NCBI RefSeq assembly: GCF_027579695.1
Contig: NC_083589.1
Span: 30,692,835 to 30,756,834, forward strand
Source: Neoarius graeffei
Taxonomy: Eukaryota > Chordata > Actinopteri > Siluriformes > Ariidae
Length of the DNA stretch: 64,000 nucleotides
Reading direction: 5' to 3'
This document shows, one piece after another, positions 22,791 through 34,060 of the stretch (the first letter of the stretch is position 1; each line of letters begins with the position of its first letter). The notes under the pieces were generated by a model. It made no database searches. It saw nothing but the letters and a program-made list of their open reading frames with translations, and was not told where the DNA came from. A program made the translations under genes and the position numbers.

Positions 22791-23232
22791 AAAACATTTC
22801 AGGAGAAAGCTAAAAACCTGTAATTTGCTAATGCCGAGCAAAAACATGGCTGAATCCTGAATGACTCCTATTTGTATAAATAGGGGACTACATAGGCGGC
22901 AAAATGTAGTTTTATTTTTCCTGCCATGGAAGTGCACTTGTATACCAAGGAGGAAGCCATTTGCATTACAGCCGTGAATGAGGATTCAAAATGGCGACTC
23001 GGCTCGGTTTTCCCTTTCGGGCGCTCTCGTTTTCTGTTAGAATTTGGTAAAGAAAAAAAAAAAAATATTATTTACCAGCTTAAGATCGGTCCGTATGGTG
23101 AAATACCGTGACCTCGGCCTCGAATACTGACCTCGGCCCAGAGGGCCTCGCTCAGCACTTTCAAGACCTCAGTCACGGTATTTCACCATACGGACCTCCC
23201 AGCTGGGAAATAACGTATATATTTTTTCCCTG

Positions 23233-23588
23233 GCAGCACAGTGGTGTAGTGGTTAGCGCTGTCGCCTCACAGCAAGAAGGTCCAGGTTCGAGCCCCGTGG
23301 CCGGCGAGGGCCTTTCTGTGTGGAGTTTGCATGTTCTCCCCGTGTCCGCGTGGGTTTCCTCCGGGTGCTCCGGTTTCCCCCACAGTCCAAAGACATGCAG
23401 GTTAGGTTAACTGGTGACTCTAAATTGACCGTAGGTGTGAATGTGAGTGTGAATGGTTGTGTGTCTATGTGTCAGCCCTGTGATGACCTGGCGACTTGTC
23501 CAGGGTGTACCCTGCCTTTCGCCCGTAGTCAGCTGGGATAGGCTCCAGCGACCCTGTAGAACAGGATAAAGCGGCTAGAGATGATTTG
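23233..23588 (+). mobile_element. tRNA-derived SINE copy c
   Basis: Head GGCAGCACAGTGGTGTAGTG with GGTTCGAGCCCC, tail GGCTAGAGATGAT. AT-rich flanks (ATATATTT on both sides) are compatible with a target duplication but not decisive. Confidence 0.88.
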
Positions 23589-24026
23589 ATATATTTATTT
23601 TTTTTTCCCCCTAAATATCTCGTTCCACACTCCAGCCCCGTCGGTGGCAGTAATGCACCTTGAAGTTAGTTTGCCAACTGCCAAAAAACCCTAAAGAAGT
23701 AGAAAAACCCCCAAAATAAAAAAGCAACAAAATATGGAATAAAAGTATTTGGTGGTAAGAATGCCTTTTTATTTTTTTTTTTCTTCCCCCCCCCAAGAAT
23801 TATCACTTTTTTCACAAATTGCTACTGTCATTTTGCCTGTTTGTTTGCATTCTAAGTCGGGCTGTCCCAAACGATTATTCTTTAAACAATCTAGCGATTA
23901 TTTTTTCGATTATTCGACTAATCTAACGACTAATATTTTGATTAACCTACGGTAATAATAATTTTATTGCAATTATTTTCCAGTTAGTTATTTTAATATA
24001 ACAATTTGGCCCGTCCAACGCACGTG

Positions 24027-24037
<11 letters not shown>

Positions 24038-24079
<42 letters not shown>
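24038..24079. repeat. (CA)n microsatellite
   Basis: Uninterrupted CA dinucleotides following GCGCGCGC. Confidence 0.98.
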
Positions 24080-24083
<4 letters not shown>

Positions 24084-24143
24084 CCTCTGAAATTTTAGCA
24101 TTTCAATATTTATTAAAACATTTCTTAAACATCACACTGAGCA

Positions 24144-24362
24144 TTATTCTTTAACAAAACACTTTCCAAACTCAAAGCAAGACCTTTTGGTGAGATTTTG
24201 GATGCGACATTTTTGAGGGCAGCTTTCACTTTCGCGGTGATGGCCAAATACTACTTCTCTCTCAAATCTATGAAGTGATGCCTGGAGGGAAGTGCATACC
24301 CTGGGTGAAATGTTTATCATGTCACGGAAGCCTTCACCTTCCACAGTGGAGACGAGTCTCAT
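24144..24362 (-). pseudogene. hAT transposase fragment
   Basis: - strand frame MRLVSTVEGEGFRDMINISP resembles the conserved V-E-G-x-GF-x-x-hh segment that opens the hAT catalytic region (compare the PGFQKLLNTLDP segment in the element at 15492). It then decays. It belongs to the same element as the BED piece at 24870-25196, further upstream on the - strand. Confidence 0.6.
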
Positions 24363-24869
24363 GTCCTTTACAGTCCTCTGTAAAATGCGGTCAGTAAGGT
24401 CTGCAGCCGTCTGGGGATCGCAGGGGCTTGAGGTCCTTTTCTGAAAAAAAAAAAAAAATCCCCCACACTGCTTTGTCTGCTGCTAAAAAGATTAACATGA
24501 ATAATGATGATAGCAAATTTGAAACCTGATATTATAATTTCTAAACTATTGATGCGTCATGCACCTATTCAGAGATATTGGTCCTCAAATTCAATAGGAT
24601 TTCTATCTCTAGGATTAAGTTAATAATCACTGCAATGTTTTTTACTTAATAAATTGCTTCAGTAGGCCGAGAGCTGCTAAAAGATGGAATTATTTAAAAA
24701 CTAGAGAAACGTTTTTATCATCACTGGCAAAGGTAGCTCATAGTTAGGCTTACATCAGTGAGCAAGGAAGCTACATTCTGTGAAAATAGTTGTAAACGGT
24801 AGTTTGACTCACAGAATAAGTAAACAGAAAGAAAACATAAAACGGCTAAACCCACGTTATTAGCGTCAG

Positions 24870-25196
24870 CTACAGTAGCGGTACAGAATTTAGCATGATA
24901 TATAAAAAATTACACATCAATAGATTGACTGTGGTGACGTTTCCAGGCTTGGGTGGAGAAGAGGCAAAGCCATCTTGACTCACTGCACCAGGGTGTTTCC
25001 TCTTCACGTGCTCGTGCGTGACTGTCGTGCGAGAGTGATGTGCCAGATGCACTTTGCAGAGTCTGCGGACGACCACACTGTTGGGGTCAAGGTTAAAGTC
25101 TTCCCAAATTTTGGATGAGCGTGTGCGAGCCTTTTTTGCCACGTGCTGCTCCACACGCTCCGTTGTACTGCTGGTAGACACAGCCATGCTGCTCAA
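24870..25196 (-). pseudogene. hAT transposase BED zinc-finger fragment
   Basis: - strand frame from ATG at 25196: a Ser/Thr-rich start, then [20 protein letters not shown] with a following HVKRKHPGA. The aromatic/IW-x-F start, a cysteine (second Cys degraded) and the H-x4-H-P end are the BED zinc-finger pattern of hAT transposases. The Tc1 at 25200 inserted immediately in front of this start codon. Confidence 0.75.
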
Positions 25197-25199
25197 GTA

Positions 25200-26810
25200 C
25201 AGCGCCTTCCACGATTATTGGCACCCCTGGTTAAGATGTGTTCAAAGCCTTAAAATAAATTCAATTTTTATTGCAGAAGCATAATCTCACACTGAAAATT
25301 GCAGAAAAATGTAACCCTTAACTCAAGTGAATTTAAAAAAAATCCCTGACTAAGAAATAATTATTTTTCATAAAATCACCTGTTCCGCAATTATTGGCAC
25401 CCATAACAATTCCTAGAAAATAAATGTAATTGAATCATTTCTGTCATTTCTACTGTAGTTTATAAAGTTGATCAGAGTATCTAGGAACGTTTAATTAGTA
25501 ATTCATCACATCCTGTTTCCCTGGGGTATAAATATGATATGACACAGAGGCCTATTTCTCTTATCCACTCTTCAACATGGGAAAGGCAACAGAACACACC
25601 ATTTGAAGTAAGGCAGATGTGTGTCGACCTTCACAAGTCAGGAAATGGCTACAAGAAAATAGCCGCTCGCCTACACCTGCCCATATCTACAGTCAGAGGA
25701 ATCATCAAGAAGTTTAAAACAACTGGAACAGTGGCAAACAAGCCTGGACGAGGATGCAAGTTTATCTTGCCACCACGCACAGTGAGGAGGATGGTAAGAG
25801 AAGTAAAAAGTTCTCCAAAGCTCACTGTTAGAGAATTGCATCAAAGAGTAGCATCTTGGGGTCACAAAGTCTCCATAACAACCATCAGGCGCCATCTACA
25901 TGCCAACAAGCTGTTTGGGAGGCATGCATGGAAAAAGCCTTTTCTCACTCACAAGCATAAATGTAAACGTCTGGGGTTCGCTAAGCGCTACTGGGACTTC
26001 AACTGGGACCGTGTGCTTTAGTCAGATGAGACCAAGATAGAGCTTTTTGGCAACAAATACTCTAATACATCACAAAAGATGAGTATGCGGAAAAGCACCT
26101 CATGCCCACTGTGAAGTATGGGGGAGGCTCGGTGATGCTGTGGGCCTGTTTCTCTTCCAAAGGCCCCGGGAACCTTGTTAGGGTGCATGGCATCATGAAC
26201 TCTTTGAAATACCAGGACATTTTAAATCAAAATCTGGTGGCCTCTGCCCGAAAGCTGAAGACGGGTCATCACTGGGTCTTTCAGCAAGATAATGACCCTA
26301 AACATGTGGCCAAATCTACACAAAAGTGGTTCACCCGACACAAAATCAAGCTCCTCCCATGGCCATCTCAGTCCCCAGACCTCAACCCAATTGAAAGCCT
26401 GTGGGGTGAGCTGAAGAGGAGAGTGCATAGGAGAGGACCCAGGACTCTGGATGATTTAGACAGATTGTGCAAAGAGGAATGGTCGAAGATCCCTCTCTCC
26501 GTATTCTCCCATCTTGTGAAATGTTATAGGAGAAGATTAAGTGCTGTCTTGTTGGCAAAAGGGAGTTGTACAAAGTATTAACATCAGGGGTGCCAATAAT
26601 TGTGGCACACATGATTTCATGTAAAATAATTATTTCTCAATGTGGGATTTTTTTTTCCCACTGAATAAATGCACTTGAATTAAAGGTTGGATTTTTCTCT
26701 TTTTTTTTTTTTTTGCATTGTTGTCCTATATTATTATTTTTTTAAATGAATTCATTAGAAGCCTAAGAACGCATTTTAACGAGGGGTGCCAATAATTGTG
26801 GAGGGTGCTG
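25200..26810 (+). mobile_element. Tc1-like transposon (ATTATTGGCACCCCTGG ends)
   Basis: Left CAGCGCCTTCCACGATTATT plus GGCACCCCT; right AGGGGTGCCAATAATTGTGG plus AGGGTGCTG. TA precedes the left end (25198-25199); the right flank is mutated. A second internal copy of the GGGTGCCAATAATTGTGG motif at 26587 shows the usual IR/DR layout. Confidence 0.92.
25577..26581 (+). pseudogene. Tc1-like transposase, broken
   Basis: The original ATG is likely 25577 (MGKATEHTI, then out of frame). The paired-like HTH is readable from about 25608 (RQMCVDLHKSGNGYKKIAAR; HLPISTVRGIIKKFK). The tryptophan of the [12 protein letters not shown] block is TAG (about 26019-26021), and a deletion near 26060 shifts the frame. 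The second half (from 26102) has TVKYGGGSVMLWACF, FQQDNDPKH and NPIESLW, so all three DD34E residues survive but in separated frames. Ends CTKY-stop at 26581. Confidence 0.92.
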
Positions 26811-27441
26811 GAGATTACACAGACGCAAATTATTCACGTAATCAATTACGTCAGTGCGTTGTCCCAGCCCTTGCTCTGCGTTTGTATCCGGTTAAACCAA
26901 AGATGATTGATATAAATGGTCCTATTTGAAAGTTCCGGTTTTGTTCTATGAACATTTTACCCTGTGTGGTTTTACACAACGTGTCGACACTAAAATTCCA
27001 CGTCGAATAATTTTTATAATCGACAGTGTCGGATAATCGTCCCAGCCCTAATTCTAAGCGGAAATTTTTTTGTCGGATGGTTTGTAGAAAGTTTTTATTC
27101 ATCAAATTTGCTAAAAATAAAAATGCTCTGTTTCTTAAAATCCAGTGAATGTGGATAGAATAAAAGTTATTCCGCTCGATCTCGTCGTACACGGCTTATA
27201 GTCGACTCAGTGCTACGCGTCTCGGCAGCTATCAGCTCATGTACGACTCGATTTCATGGGATAACTATTAAATAGACCTGGGAATGGAGGAAACTCAGAA
27301 TATGTAGTATTGCACTTAGCTGTTCCCTTATTTTCAGTCTCCCTAATGCATACCGCATTCATGTATTCACACACAACGTTCATATGTTTTCATTTTTTGC
27401 GTACTCACACACAGCCTGTGGATGCTGGTGTCCTTTCGTAG

Positions 27442-27577
27442 GTGTGAGCGGCTGGAGGATCAGCTGAACGACCTGACCGAGCTGCATCAGAATGAGACCA
27501 CCAACCTGAAGCAGGAGCTGGCCAGCATCGAGGAGAAAGTCGCCTACCAGGCCTACGAGCGAGCCCGCGACATGCAG
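27442..27577 (+). CDS. tmcc3: TMCC3-like protein, second exon in window
   Basis: Short coiled-coil exon of the same gene. The acceptor is ttcgtag ending at 27441 and the donor is gt at 27578 after GACATGCAG. The first base G completes the arginine codon begun at 19183-19184; the frame then reads [18 protein letters not shown], followed by [20 protein letters not shown], among the most conserved parts of the TMCC family. It ends in phase 0. The 8.26-kb intron before it is filled with nested transposons. The reading frame is intact and matches the family without gaps, so the gene appears functional despite the load in its introns. Confidence 0.93.
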
Positions 27578-28111
27578 GTACACACACCACACGCAAACAC
27601 CCAGCGCTCTGTCTCAAAACTGAACATGGCCAAAAGTATCGGAACACTCCTGAATGGAAAACTGCTCGAGTTGCAACCGTAATGAAGAAACCGTATCCGT
27701 TATGTGCAGCAGAAAAAACAAGAGTTTGCTTTGTCGAGTCACTACATTGGTAATATTTAACGTGGCTTTTTAAATCAGACGCAACCAGAAGCAAGTCCCG
27801 CTGCACTGCTTACCCAGGCTCTGAACTGTACTTGTGATACAAGTGGGTGTTACTAGAAGCTTATTCAGAGTACTCGCTGTCTGCCACACTGCTGACTAAT
27901 CACTTTTTTTTTACTGCAGTATTATAAGGTTCGGTCTGGCATTTTGGTCAAAAATGAATTACATGAATTTCACTACAGGGGATGGGTTCGTAATCCTTCT
28001 GTGGTGATATTTTAGGGTAATATTTGGGGGGGAAAAAAAAGGAAGAATTCTAACTCCAACCTCGCAGCTAAACTTTTTTTTTTTTAAATATCGTTCTATG
28101 TTCCAACCAAC
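27578..28111. other. tmcc3 intron 2 sequence without recognised element
   Basis: Starts GTACACACACCACACGC after the donor. No repeat delimited before the Tc1 at 28112. Confidence 0.5.
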
Positions 28112-28305
28112 CAGTGCATTTTCTATATTTCTGCATAAATATGACCTAAAACATCAGATTTTCACACAAGTCCTAAAAGTAGACAAAGAGAACCCGGTTA
28201 AACAAATGAGACAAAAATATTATACCTGGCCATTTATTTATTTATTGAGGAAAATGATCCAGTATTACATATCTGTGAGTGGCAAAAGTATGTGAAGCTT
28301 TGCTT

Positions 28306-29699
28306 TCAGTATCTGGTGTGACCCCCTTGTTCAGCAATAACTGCAACTAAACGTTTGCGGTAACTGTTGATCAGTCCTGCACACCGGCTTGGAGGAATTT
28401 TAGCCCATTCCTCCGTACAGAACAGCTTCAACTCTGGGATGTTGGTGGGTTTCCTCACATGAACTGCTCGCTTCAGGTCCTTCCACAACATTTCGATTGG
28501 ATTAAGGTCAGGACTTTGACTTGGCCATTCCAAAACATTAACTTTATTCTTCTTTAACCGTTCTTTGGTAGAACGACTTGTGTGCTTAGGGTCGTTGTCT
28601 TGCTGCATGACCCACCTTCTCTTGAGATTCAGTTCATGGACAGATGTCCTGACATTTTCCTTTAGAATTCGCTGGTATAATTCAGAATTCATTGTTCCAT
28701 CAATGATGGCAAGCCGTCCTGGCCCAGATGCAGCAAAACAGGCCCAAACCATGATACTACCACCACCATGTTTCACAGATGGGATAAGGTTCTTATGCTG
28801 GAATGCAGTGTTTTCCTTTCTCCAAACACAACGCTTCTCATCTCATTATCTGTAGCCGCTTTATCCTGTTCTACAGGGTCGCAGGCAAGCTGGAGCCTAT
28901 CCTAGCTGACTACGGGCGAAAGGCGGGGTACACCCTGGACAAGTCGCCAGGTCATCACAGGGCTGACACATAGACACAGACAACCATTCACACTCACATT
29001 CACACCTACGGTCAATTTTGAGTCACCAGTTAACCTAACCTGCATGTCTTTGGACTGTGGGGGAAACCGGAGCACCCGGAGGAAACCCACGCGGACACGG
29101 GGAGAACATGCAAACTCTGCACAGAAAGGCCCTTGCCGGCCACAGGCCTCGAACCTGGACCTTGCTGTGAGGCGACAGCGCTAACCACTACACCACCGTG
29201 CCGCCTAACGCTTCTCATTTCAACCAAAAAGTTCTATTTTGGTCTCATCCGTCCACAAAACATTTTTCCAATAGCCTTCTGTCTTGTCCACGTGATCTTT
29301 AGCAAACTGCAGACGAGCAGCAATGTTCTTTTTGGAGAGCAGTGGCTTTCTCCTTGCAACCCTGCCATGCACACCATTGTTGTTCAGTGTTCTCCTGATG
29401 GTGGACTCATGAACATTAGCCAATGTGAAAGAGGCCTTCAGTTGCTTAGAAGTTACCCTGGGGTCCTTTGTGACCTCGCCAACTATTACACGCCTTGCTC
29501 TTGGAGTGATCTTTGTTGGTCGAGCACTCCTGGGGAGGGTAACAATGGTCTTGAATTTCCTCCATTTGTACACAGTCTGTCTGACTGTGGATTGGTGGAG
29601 TCCAAACTCTTTAGAGATGGTTTTGTAACCTTTTCCAGCCTGATGAGCATCAACAACGCTTTTTCTGAGGTCCTCAGAAATCTCCTTTCTTCGTGCCAT
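28306..29699 (-). pseudogene. Tc1-like transposase interrupted by a SINE
   Basis: Start ATG at 29699 (MARRKEISEDLRKSVVDAHQ). The N-terminal half with both HTH subdomains and [13 protein letters not shown] (first D) runs to 29220, where leucine TTA has become TGA. The SINE then interrupts. The C-terminal half, from [13 protein letters not shown] at 28776 to TRY-stop at 28306, keeps QQDNDPKH and NPIEMLW. So unlike copy 1 the catalytic triad is all present, but a stop and an insertion separate it. Confidence 0.95.
28842..29206 (-). mobile_element. tRNA-derived SINE copy d, inside Tc1 transposase
   Basis: 12-bp perfect duplication AACGCTTCTCAT at 28830-28841 and 29207-29218, a sequence that belongs to the transposase gene (reverse complement ATGAGAAGCGTT is present in copy 1 at 1704-1715). 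Head at the right, tail at the left. Confidence 0.97.
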
Positions 29700-30066
29700 G
29701 ATACACTTCCACAAACATGTGTTGTGAAGCTCAGACTTTGATAGATCCCTGTTCTTTAAATAAAACAGGGTGCCCACTCACACCTGATTGTCATCCCATT
29801 GATTGAAAACAGCTGACTCTAATTTCACCTTCAAATTAACTGCTAATCCTAGAGGTTCACATACTTTTGCCACTCACAGATATGTAATATTGGATCATTT
29901 TCCTCAATAAATAAATGACCAAGTATAATATTTTCATCTCATTTGTTTAACTGGGTTCTCTTTATCTACTTTTAGGACTTGTGTGAAAATCTGATCATGT
30001 TTTGGGTTGTATTTCTGCAGAAATGTAGAAAATTATAAAGGGTTTACAAACTTTCAAGCACTACTC

Positions 30067-30470
30067 TATTTTGCAAGGATTTTACAGGGAAAATGGTGAG
30101 TAATTGATTAGCCGAGAATACACCAGAAGGCATGTAAATTTCAAAATTTTCTGGGGCGGGGGGGCATGCCTCGAGACCCCCTTTAGCATTCGCGCTTAAT
30201 CACATTAGCATTAGCCGCCAGCTAGTTCAGCTTTTCTGGCGCACCCTGATCTTACAAAATAATAATCTGAATGTTTAAAAGTCTACTTTCTAATTGTCTC
30301 AGACTTTCAATCATGTAATTTAGAAGGAACCCCAAAGTGAAGGACTTGTTGAGCTGTGAATCTAAATTTTATTACTTCAGAGAGCTGGAATGTTAAATAT
30401 TTATTTGATGTCCCATATCTCAGGACGACTCTTCATACTAAGGTTATAACTTGTATGAAGTCAGGAATTC
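30067..30470. other. non-coding, with an unclassified repeat trace
   Basis: A GGGGCGGGGGGGCATGCC run near 30152 resembles an old interspersed repeat; not delimited. Confidence 0.35.
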
Positions 30471-31164
30471 AGTCAGTGCGTTTACATGCGCATCCAAATC
30501 GAGCTGCTGTCGGTAATCGAGCAAAGGATCCCAGCAGGGGTGCCAGAGAAATCCAATCCTACATGCACACTGTGAAATCGAGCTATTGAGTGAGGTGCAT
30601 TGTGCACCCGAGCCACAGGTGGCGCTACACGCCCCATCGTGTTGGCACACTTCCGGTTGTCGTCATGAAGAAGAGCTATTCAAGAGTATAAACAAAGGGA
30701 CTGCAGGCGGAAATTAGCATGCACTGCTATAACCTGGTACAGACATCTGTCCTTACCGCAAGGATAATGTTTAATTTGTGCACTGGCCCTTTTAAAAATA
30801 AAATAAACTCTAAGAAGAGTGTTTGTAGTTTGTATGTACGAACAGAAGTGTTCCTAATAAAGTGGGCGGCTAAGGTGAAGTGTCATGCCGACCGAGGCTG
30901 TTGTGTTTCCCGCTTGTGGTCTCGTCACTCCCGGAAGGGGCAGTGCTGAAGTAAGTAGCTCGAATACGTAGCTCGATAGGGTTTACATGCACTAAGTAGC
31001 TCGGCAGAAATCGCATAATCTAGGTCGTGTAGCTCGATTACGAGAAATCAAGTTCGGTTCAATTTCAGCCGAGCTAAGGTGTTTACATGCCATTTAGAAC
31101 TTCGATTTCAGACGAGCAACGGCAGAAATTCGATTTTCTCTATGTGCATGTAAACACACTGACT
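30471..31164. mobile_element. MITE with AGTCAGTGCGTTTACATG ends
   Basis: Inverted ends AGTCAGTGCGTTTACATG and CATGTAAACACACTGACT (one mismatch). The interior has repeated AGCTCGAT/ATCGAGCT words. No clear target duplication and no coding. Confidence 0.75.
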
Positions 31165-31529
31165 GTGTAAAGCCCCATCTCAATTGTTCCTGGTCCACAA
31201 AAACGTACTTATTTTCGAACAGGAACTAAAGTTTTCCTGCAGCTATGGCCCAAGAATTAAAATCAGCCCAAGGCATCCGAATAAAAATGTGACTGCAGTT
31301 CCACAGATTCTGGAGCATTCCTTTGGAAACTCGAGAGTTGCAGCTCTGTAGGTCTGTGGCATTAGGAGAAGCACTTTGGTGTTTGTTTACCAACTGATTG
31401 CTCATTCTTTATTTTATCTCTCAGTGTTTCCTGTCTAATGTTTTATCTCGCTGTATCCGCCTTACTTTCTCACTTTCTTTATCTCTCACACATTAGGTGC
31501 AAGCATACGTCACTTTCACCATTCGTGTG

Positions 31530-31535
<6 letters not shown>

Positions 31536-31594
<59 letters not shown>
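31536..31594. repeat. (CA)n microsatellite
   Basis: About 29 uninterrupted CA units after GTGTGCGCGCG. Confidence 0.98.
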
Positions 31595-31596
<2 letters not shown>

Positions 31597-31887
31597 CTGC
31601 TATGTAATTTGCATTGATCACCTAATTCTTTTGTGTATCTTATGCGCATCTCATCTGGAGGATTAAAAGGCATCTACTGGAGGAGCTACTAGATGGCATT
31701 TCAGTCCCAACCTCCCTGTCGGTCAGGTTTCCGAGTGAAGCAGTAATGTTAGGGATTTTATGCATAGCAACGTTAAACAGACTGATGAGCTCCATTTCTC
31801 TTTAAAACCTTCTACTGGCTACGTGATTTGTCATGATCCGCATCTAAAATTGAAAACGCTCTCCATACATTCAAACATATTTAAATA

Positions 31888-32360
31888 ATATTGGCTGGCG
31901 TTGAGTGGTCTATCAGATATATTCCGTTCAGCTAGCATGATATTGAACGAGTCAAAGACGAGTAGCTGAATGGAATATATCTGATATGTCATGAAAAAAA
32001 GCCATTATTATTATAATTATTATTTCTTCATGAAAAAAAAGCCATTATTATTATAATTATTATTATTACTACACATTCCTTTCGGGTGTTCAGCGCATCT
32101 TTCTCTTTAAAATTCTCTCAAAATCTAATGTATTTAATGAAGCAAACCTGACGGCCGTGTTTGTTTACAAGTTGCCACAGTCGCTCACTCGCTAGCACGG
32201 AAGTTTTACGTCTCCGACGTGTGACGTCATGTTGCCTTGACAACCTTGCAATATCGTAAACCATATTCAACGCTCATTCTCCATCGGTTAGAGTGACGTA
32301 ATACACGTAGGATAAGTGATATGCTAAGTGATATAAAACACTGTTTTGTTTATTTGAACC
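31888..32360. repeat. interspersed repeat, first of two copies in intron 2
   Basis: Contains TATTGGCTGGCGTTGAGTGG, an internal inverted pair around AGCTAGCATGAT/TAGCTGAATGG, CTTTCGGGTGTTCAGC and GTGTGACGTCATGTTG. The same string of words recurs at 32826-33780. A 26-base AGCCATTATTATTATAATTATT stretch is itself duplicated at 32000 and 32040. Confidence 0.65.
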
Positions 32361-32388
32361 TGTGTGTGTGTGTGTGTGTGTATATATG

Positions 32389-32592
32389 AGTGTTTAGTCT
32401 ACGTCTAGTTCATATCTAGAGTGTTTATACTGTTTATATTGTCTGAGTGTTTAGTCTGTGTGTAGTTCTTATCTAGTGTTTACACCGTTTATATTGTCTG
32501 AGTCTTGTTCTCATCTAGTGTTTATACTGTTTTTATATTGTTTGTCTGAGTGTTTAGTCTATGTCTAGTTCCTATTTAGTGTTTATACTGTT
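32389..32592 (+). repeat. minisatellite, unit about 55-60 bp, four units
   Basis: Units of the type GTCTGAGTGTTTAGTC - TAGTTC - TATCTAGTGTTTATACTG at about 32389, 32442, 32497 and 32547, with small length differences. Confidence 0.8.
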
Positions 32593-32735
32593 TTTTTTTT
32601 TCTCAATTATTCTATTTTTTATTTTTATTTATTGCATTGCCTGTTTGCACCGTGGGTCAGAAAGGACTGAAATTTCATCTGTGCTGTATGTCGAGCATGT
32701 ATAGCATATTTGACAAAGTTGACTTGACTTGAATA
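32593..32735 (+). repeat. LINE/SINE-like 3' tail
   Basis: Ends in GACAAAGTTGACTTGACTTGA, the type of short repeated tail seen at 3' ends of fish retroposons. No coding part; fragment only. Confidence 0.4.
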
Positions 32736-32825
32736 TTGCATGCTATCAAACCAAATGAATGAAAAACGCTAGAAGAGAATAGAGTACGTTTTATTCCCTC
32801 AAAAAAGTGTCCTGTATGTATAATA

Positions 32826-33780
32826 AATAATATTGGCTGGCATTGAGTGGTATATCAGATGTACAGTATTTCATTCAGTTAGCATGATTCTGAACGAGTC
32901 AGAGACGAGTAGCTGAATGGAATATATCTGATATACCACAAAAAACCAGCCAGTATTTTTTAAATTTATTATTATTATTATACATACACATTCGATGGAA
33001 CAATTGTAGATTTTACAAAAAGTTAAGAGCAGGGCGGGAACTTACCAATATCGAATGCTGATTCTGATCGAATGTAATTCAATGTTCTGTCGATCCAATG
33101 TACTGTACAAAGTCAAAGTTCTAACAGTAAAAATGGTACAAGTCCAAAAAGCCTGAACAACAACCCAGCTTGGATACAAGCTATATACAGGGTGACAGTT
33201 CAAGTTCACAGTTACTTTTGGTTGTAGTTAATTGTTACATTGCAGTTGTTCAAAACAAAAGGGCTTTGCTGAGTGAAGTCCTCTTGTGAAAGTCTCCGTC
33301 ACTTTTCCTCACCTCCAAGTAGAACTTTATATTTCCGCTATTACTCTCTTTTCCAGTGTTTCGGTGTCCGTTGGTATGTTTTTCTCCTGTAAATATGCGT
33401 GAAGAATATCTAATGAAGTTTTGGCAGCCTTTCGGGTGTTCAGCACATCTTTAGTTTCAGTTTATTTATTTAGTGCTTAATTCGAGCACGGAATTAACCT
33501 CGTCGTCTTTCTCTCCTGGCCGACAAAGAAATGACTGTGCACATGGGCAGCAGAAGTTTTGTCACTGGATCTTCGCATCAGCTCCGATGTGTGACGTCGT
33601 GTTGTCTTGACAATGTGCAATATTATAATATTGCACGCTCATTCTCCATTGGGGAGAGTGGCGCAATACATGGAGGATAAGCGATATGATGACGGTATTG
33701 CATGCCATCAGTAAACCCTCTTGAAGGGAACAGAGTACATGTTTTTATTCCCTGGAAAAAGTGGCCTGTATGTATAATAA
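32826..33780. repeat. interspersed repeat, second copy in intron 2
   Basis: Same word order as 31888-32360 (TATTGGCTGGCATTGAGTGG, TGAATGGAATATATCTGATA, CTTTCGGGTGTTCAGC, GTGTGACGTCGTGTTG), longer and more diverged. Confidence 0.65.
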
Positions 33781-34060
33781 GTACTACTAATAATTTACTA
33801 ATATAGAAAATCCTGAAGAGTAGTACAGTATTCACAACAGACATCTTGTTTTAAAGATATTTTTAAATTTTCTTGATGTAAAAGGAAAACTAACGGTCTA
33901 GAGCAGGACACAAGTATGGAAGTTGAGGCACAATGTGTTTAGTGTGCAGTCAGTTGTGGTCACATTATCACAAGGTGTCTGTGTCTTTCTCTGATTCGTC
34001 GGTGTCTGACTTTTTCTCTTTGTGTGTCTCTCCATGTCTCCCTCTCCCGTCTCATCGTAG

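Larger units (their letters stand above)
21680..23215. mobile_element. TIR element Y, copy 1, with hairpin ends
   Basis: Ends ATTTCCCAGCTGGGAGGTCC and GGACCTCCCAGCTGGGAAAT. Each end region is itself a palindrome (GGTCCGTATGGTGAAATA repeated inverted about 100 bases away, e.g. 21697-21805 and 23085-23196). The interior has a short acidic open frame at 22722-22790. The TTAA element Z is inserted in its left arm. Confidence 0.8.
23857..27050 (-). mobile_element. hAT transposon (TCGGGCTGTCCCAAACGAT) carrying a Tc1
   Basis: Left end TCGGGCTGTCCCAAACGATT and right end ATAATCGTCCCAGCCCTA. Perfect 8-bp duplication ATTCTAAG at 23849-23856 and 27051-27058. - strand transposase remnants at 24144-24362 and 24870-25196; (CA)n at 24038-24079. 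The Tc1 at 25200-26810 lies just upstream of the remnant transposase start. Confidence 0.93.
21466..27302. mobile_element. MITE X copy 1, split by nested insertions
   Basis: Pieces at 21466-21640, about 23640-23856 and 27059-27302 line up with the uninterrupted copy at 47515-48084 (shared TATCCACATTCACTGGATAT, CAACAAAATATGGAATAAAA and CCAGTGAATGTGGATAGAAT). Everything between these pieces is later insertion: element Y, a SINE, and a hAT that itself carries a Tc1. Confidence 0.8.
28112..30066 (-). mobile_element. Tc1-like transposon copy 2 (same family as 872-2460), split by a SINE
   Basis: The right end CTTTCAAGCACTACTC and long inverted repeats match copy 1. At the left only CAGTG remains before ATTTTCTATATTTC, a 28-base terminal deletion. 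Transposase on the - strand. SINE copy d is inserted at 28842-29206. Confidence 0.93.

Noticed and set aside
29133..29741. 202-residue + strand frame
   Set aside because: Antisense of the Tc1 transposase fused across the SINE border.
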